The position numbers and the translations under genes are program-made. 6,267 bases of DNA from JBEKYD01 sp049509915 (lineage in GTDB: Bacteria > Acidobacteriota > Terriglobia > Bryobacterales > Bryobacteraceae): positions 1 through 6,267 of the forward strand of contig JBEKZL010000389.1 of NCBI GenBank assembly GCA_049509915.1, read 5' to 3'. Positions 4,034-6,267 of this stretch are shown piece after piece. The notes below the pieces were generated by a model. That model searched no databases. It was not told where the DNA came from and saw nothing but the letters and a program-made list of their open reading frames with translations. Position 1 is the first letter of the stretch, and each line of letters opens with the position of its first letter.

Positions 4034-6267
4034 ATGTTATCGACACCTTGGGCGCAGCGTAAGAACGCGTACGACATCGTGGTGATCGGATCGGGTTATG
4101 GAGGAGCGATCACCGCGGCACGGCTGGCCACGGCCGATCTGAATCCGAAACCCTCGATCTGCATTTTGGAGCGAGGCAAGGAATGGCAGCCGGGCGAATA
4201 CCCGGAAGCGCCGGTGGACGTGGCGGCGGCGACTCGCGGCGACCTGAATCCGCTGGGGTTGTATGAGCTGCTCAACTACCAGGATATTTCCGTGATCAAA
4301 GGCTCCGGCTTAGGCGGCACCTCGCTGATCAACGCCAACGTCGCCATCGTCCCGGATGAGGAGGTGTTCCAGCAGTTCAGTTGGCCGTCCGCGCTCGAGT
4401 ACAACGCGCTGCTGCCTTACTACGACCGCGCCCGAGCGGTACTGGCGGCCAATCCGCATCCGAATGCGCTCTCGCTCGCCAAGGTCCAGGCGCTCAATCG
4501 CCGGGCGGTGGAAATCGGCACTACGGTGCAGCCGCTCAATATAGTTGTCAATTTCACCATTGACGGCTTGAATCCCTATGGCGTCGAGCAGAAACCGTGC
4601 ATCGACTGCGGCAACTGCGTCACCGGTTGCAACGTCGGAGCGAAGAATACCCTTTACATGAATTACCTCCCGATGGCGCAGCGGGCGGGCGCTGCCATTC
4701 TCACCCAGGCCAAGGTGGAGTGGCTGGAGAAAGGCTCCTCGGGCGGTTGGATCATTCACGGGAGTTATGTAAAGACGGGCGGCGGCAGTGAGAACTTCAC
4801 GCTGAACGCGGGCGAAGTGGTTCTCTCCGCGGGTTCTTTGAATTCCACCGAGATCCTGCTCCGTTCGGAGATGCACGGCCTATCGGTGGCGCCTGCCCTG
4901 GGAACTAAGTTCAGCAGCAATGGCGACTTTTTCGGGTTGGCCTACAACGGCGGGTATGAGACCGATGTGCTGGGCTATAACGCGGCGCAAAAACCGGCGG
5001 CGGGCGATTCGCCATCGCCGGGACCGAACATCGTCGGGCTGGTTCGCTACAACGGCACGCTGCCCGAATCGAAGCGCATGGCAATCGAAGACTTTTCCTT
5101 TCCGAGCGCCTCGGTCCAGACAGCCAAGGCCGTTTTCGGCGCGATAAAAGGTCAGGATACGGTCACCGGAAACGAGGCGGACCAACGCGCGCGCCTGCTG
5201 CGCGACCTCGATCCCGCCGGCCGCGAGCACGATCCGAACGGCGCCTTGAACCATACCATGCTTTACCTGGTGATGGGCCAGGACAATGCCCGCGGCCTCA
5301 TCCTGTTCGACAAGCCCCTGCTCGAGCCCGATGGCCGCATCCAGATTTCCTGGGACCAGGCCGGCCAGCAGCAGATCTTCACGCGAATGAACGAAGAGTT
5401 GCGCCGCAACGCGCGGGCGCTCAGCGCCAGTTTCATCTCCAATCCCACCTGGAGCTTTTTCAAACTGCGGCATTTGATTACCGCCCATCCTTTGGGCGGA
5501 TGCCCGATGGGCGACGATAACCTGGAAGGCGCGGTGGACGTGTACGGGCGCGTGTTCGCCGGCGACGGCAGCGTACACCAGGGACTCTACGTCACCGATG
5601 GGTCCATCATTCCGAGCGCGCTCGGCGTCAATCCTTTTCTGACCATTAACGAAGGCGAACTCGAAGTTCTGTTCCGCCGCTCGCCCACCATGGGGATCGA
5701 TACGATCGTCAACCAGGGCGGTAACCCGACGATCGACATTGCCAAGCAGACGATTTACAACGACCGCTACTGGAAGGGCTTTTTCCCGCAAGGAAACGTG
5801 CTGAACGCCATGTCTTCGGCCATTTTCACGGGCTTCAAGAAGCAATTTCAAAGGCAGCCAAACGGACAATACACCGGTGTTACCAGCGACACCGATGGGC
5901 ACATCAAGGCGCGCAACAGCCTGGAAGAAATCACCGTCGAAGTGGGACACAGCGACGGCACTCTGGAGCCGGGCAATTACGTTCTTCTTCGCTATCTGGA
6001 TCCGCCCTGGCAGGGCTTTTACGATATCCTGAAGATCGTCAATCAGGACTTGTTGATCGGCCGCGTGTACCTGGGTAAGTATCCGCACGGCGCGCGCGTG
6101 CTGACTTTTCCCATGTCCCGGCTCTACGGCTTCGGCCAGATGACGGACGACGATCATGACGCGCTGTACGCCGCCGGTACGGCGCCCGACGCCGCCGATC
6201 TGAACGGCGTTTGGCGCATGGATGTCATTTCCAACGCGAATCACGCCAGCGGAATCGCCTATCTGCA
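4034..6267 (+). CDS. GMC-family FAD oxidoreductase, cholesterol-oxidase (ChoD)-like, truncated by the right edge
   Basis: 744 codons are visible and no stop is reached. The N-terminus has a Rossmann FAD motif, YDIVVIGSGYGG (G19, G21, G24), with the ribose-binding acidic residue E46 in ILERG. A second GMC signature, KGSGLGGTSLINANV, follows at 89-103. Residues 189-199 give CIDCGNCVTGC (C189, C192, C195, C199) followed by AKNTL, as in ChoD-type proteins. The catalytic pair is present: H485 in AHPLGGCPMG and N533 in GVNPFLTI. The family oxidises alcohols, including sterols, using FAD. After about residue 545, where ChoD-like enzymes end soon, an extension of at least 200 residues follows. It is probably beta-rich (NYVLLRYLDPPWQGFYDIL, 648-666) and includes LNGVWRMD (723-730), reminiscent of the lipocalin GxW start. 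No Tat or Sec signal is seen. Steroid specificity is not proven. Confidence 0.93.
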   Translation, partial: MLSTPWAQRKNAYDIVVIGSGYGGAITAARLATADLNPKPSICILERGKEWQPGEYPEAPVDVAAATRGDLNPLGLYELLNYQDISVIKGSGLGGTSLINANVAIVPDEEVFQQFSWPSALEYNALLPYYDRARAVLAANPHPNALSLAKVQALNRRAVEIGTTVQPLNIVVNFTIDGLNPYGVEQKPCIDCGNCVTGCNVGAKNTLYMNYLPMAQRAGAAILTQAKVEWLEKGSSGGWIIHGSYVKTGGGSENFTLNAGEVVLSAGSLNSTEILLRSEMHGLSVAPALGTKFSSNGDFFGLAYNGGYETDVLGYNAAQKPAAGDSPSPGPNIVGLVRYNGTLPESKRMAIEDFSFPSASVQTAKAVFGAIKGQDTVTGNEADQRARLLRDLDPAGREHDPNGALNHTMLYLVMGQDNARGLILFDKPLLEPDGRIQISWDQAGQQQIFTRMNEELRRNARALSASFISNPTWSFFKLRHLITAHPLGGCPMGDDNLEGAVDVYGRVFAGDGSVHQGLYVTDGSIIPSALGVNPFLTINEGELEVLFRRSPTMGIDTIVNQGGNPTIDIAKQTIYNDRYWKGFFPQGNVLNAMSSAIFTGFKKQFQRQPNGQYTGVTSDTDGHIKARNSLEEITVEVGHSDGTLEPGNYVLLRYLDPPWQGFYDILKIVNQDLLIGRVYLGKYPHGARVLTFPMSRLYGFGQMTDDDHDALYAAGTAPDAADLNGVWRMDVISNANHASGIAYL

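Noticed and set aside
4880..6244. Minus-strand open frame of 454 codons opposite the GMC gene
   Set aside because: The plus strand here encodes the GMC catalytic motifs (AHPLGGCPMG, GVNPFLTI). The antisense product is Arg/Val/His-rich with no recognisable domain.

Overview
The window is GC-rich bacterial DNA, roughly 60% GC in the genes and visibly lower in the 5' intergenic stretch. It has tightly packed genes with good Shine-Dalgarno sites. The gene content fits a soil-type, large-genome bacterium. Protein style and codon use remind me of Acidobacteria (Solibacter-like), but that is a low-confidence impression; nothing here is a taxonomic marker.

Layout: (1) positions 1-155, minus strand, hold the N-terminal part of an unrecognised gene that runs off the left edge. 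(2) Positions 156-448 are a divergent intergenic region with several inverted repeats. The most notable signal is an 11-nt box (AAACGGGWNCT) present three times: once alone and twice as an inverted pair. (3) Positions 449-6267, plus strand, look like one operon of three genes. These are a 724-aa protein of unknown function (449-2623), a 451-aa FAD-dependent oxidoreductase of the VAO/PCMH fold with an ALO-like C-terminal half (2663-4018), and a GMC flavoprotein of the cholesterol-oxidase (ChoD-like) type that is still open at the right edge (4034-6267, at least 744 aa). The gaps are only 39 and 15 nt, and the second and third genes each have a near-ideal ribosome binding site.

How the genes may work together: two flavoenzymes from unrelated folds sit side by side behind a large orphan protein. 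The VAO-type enzyme keeps its FAD-linking histidine (H50) but appears to have lost residues that bind polyols and lactones in the ALO family. The GMC enzyme keeps its catalytic His/Asn pair (H485, N533), carries a four-cysteine CxxCxxCxxxC motif and has an unusually long C-terminal extension. I infer a linked oxidative pathway on an alcohol or sterol/terpenoid-like substrate, but the substrate cannot be read from the sequence. No RNA genes, mobile elements, CRISPR arrays or clear intrinsic terminators were seen.
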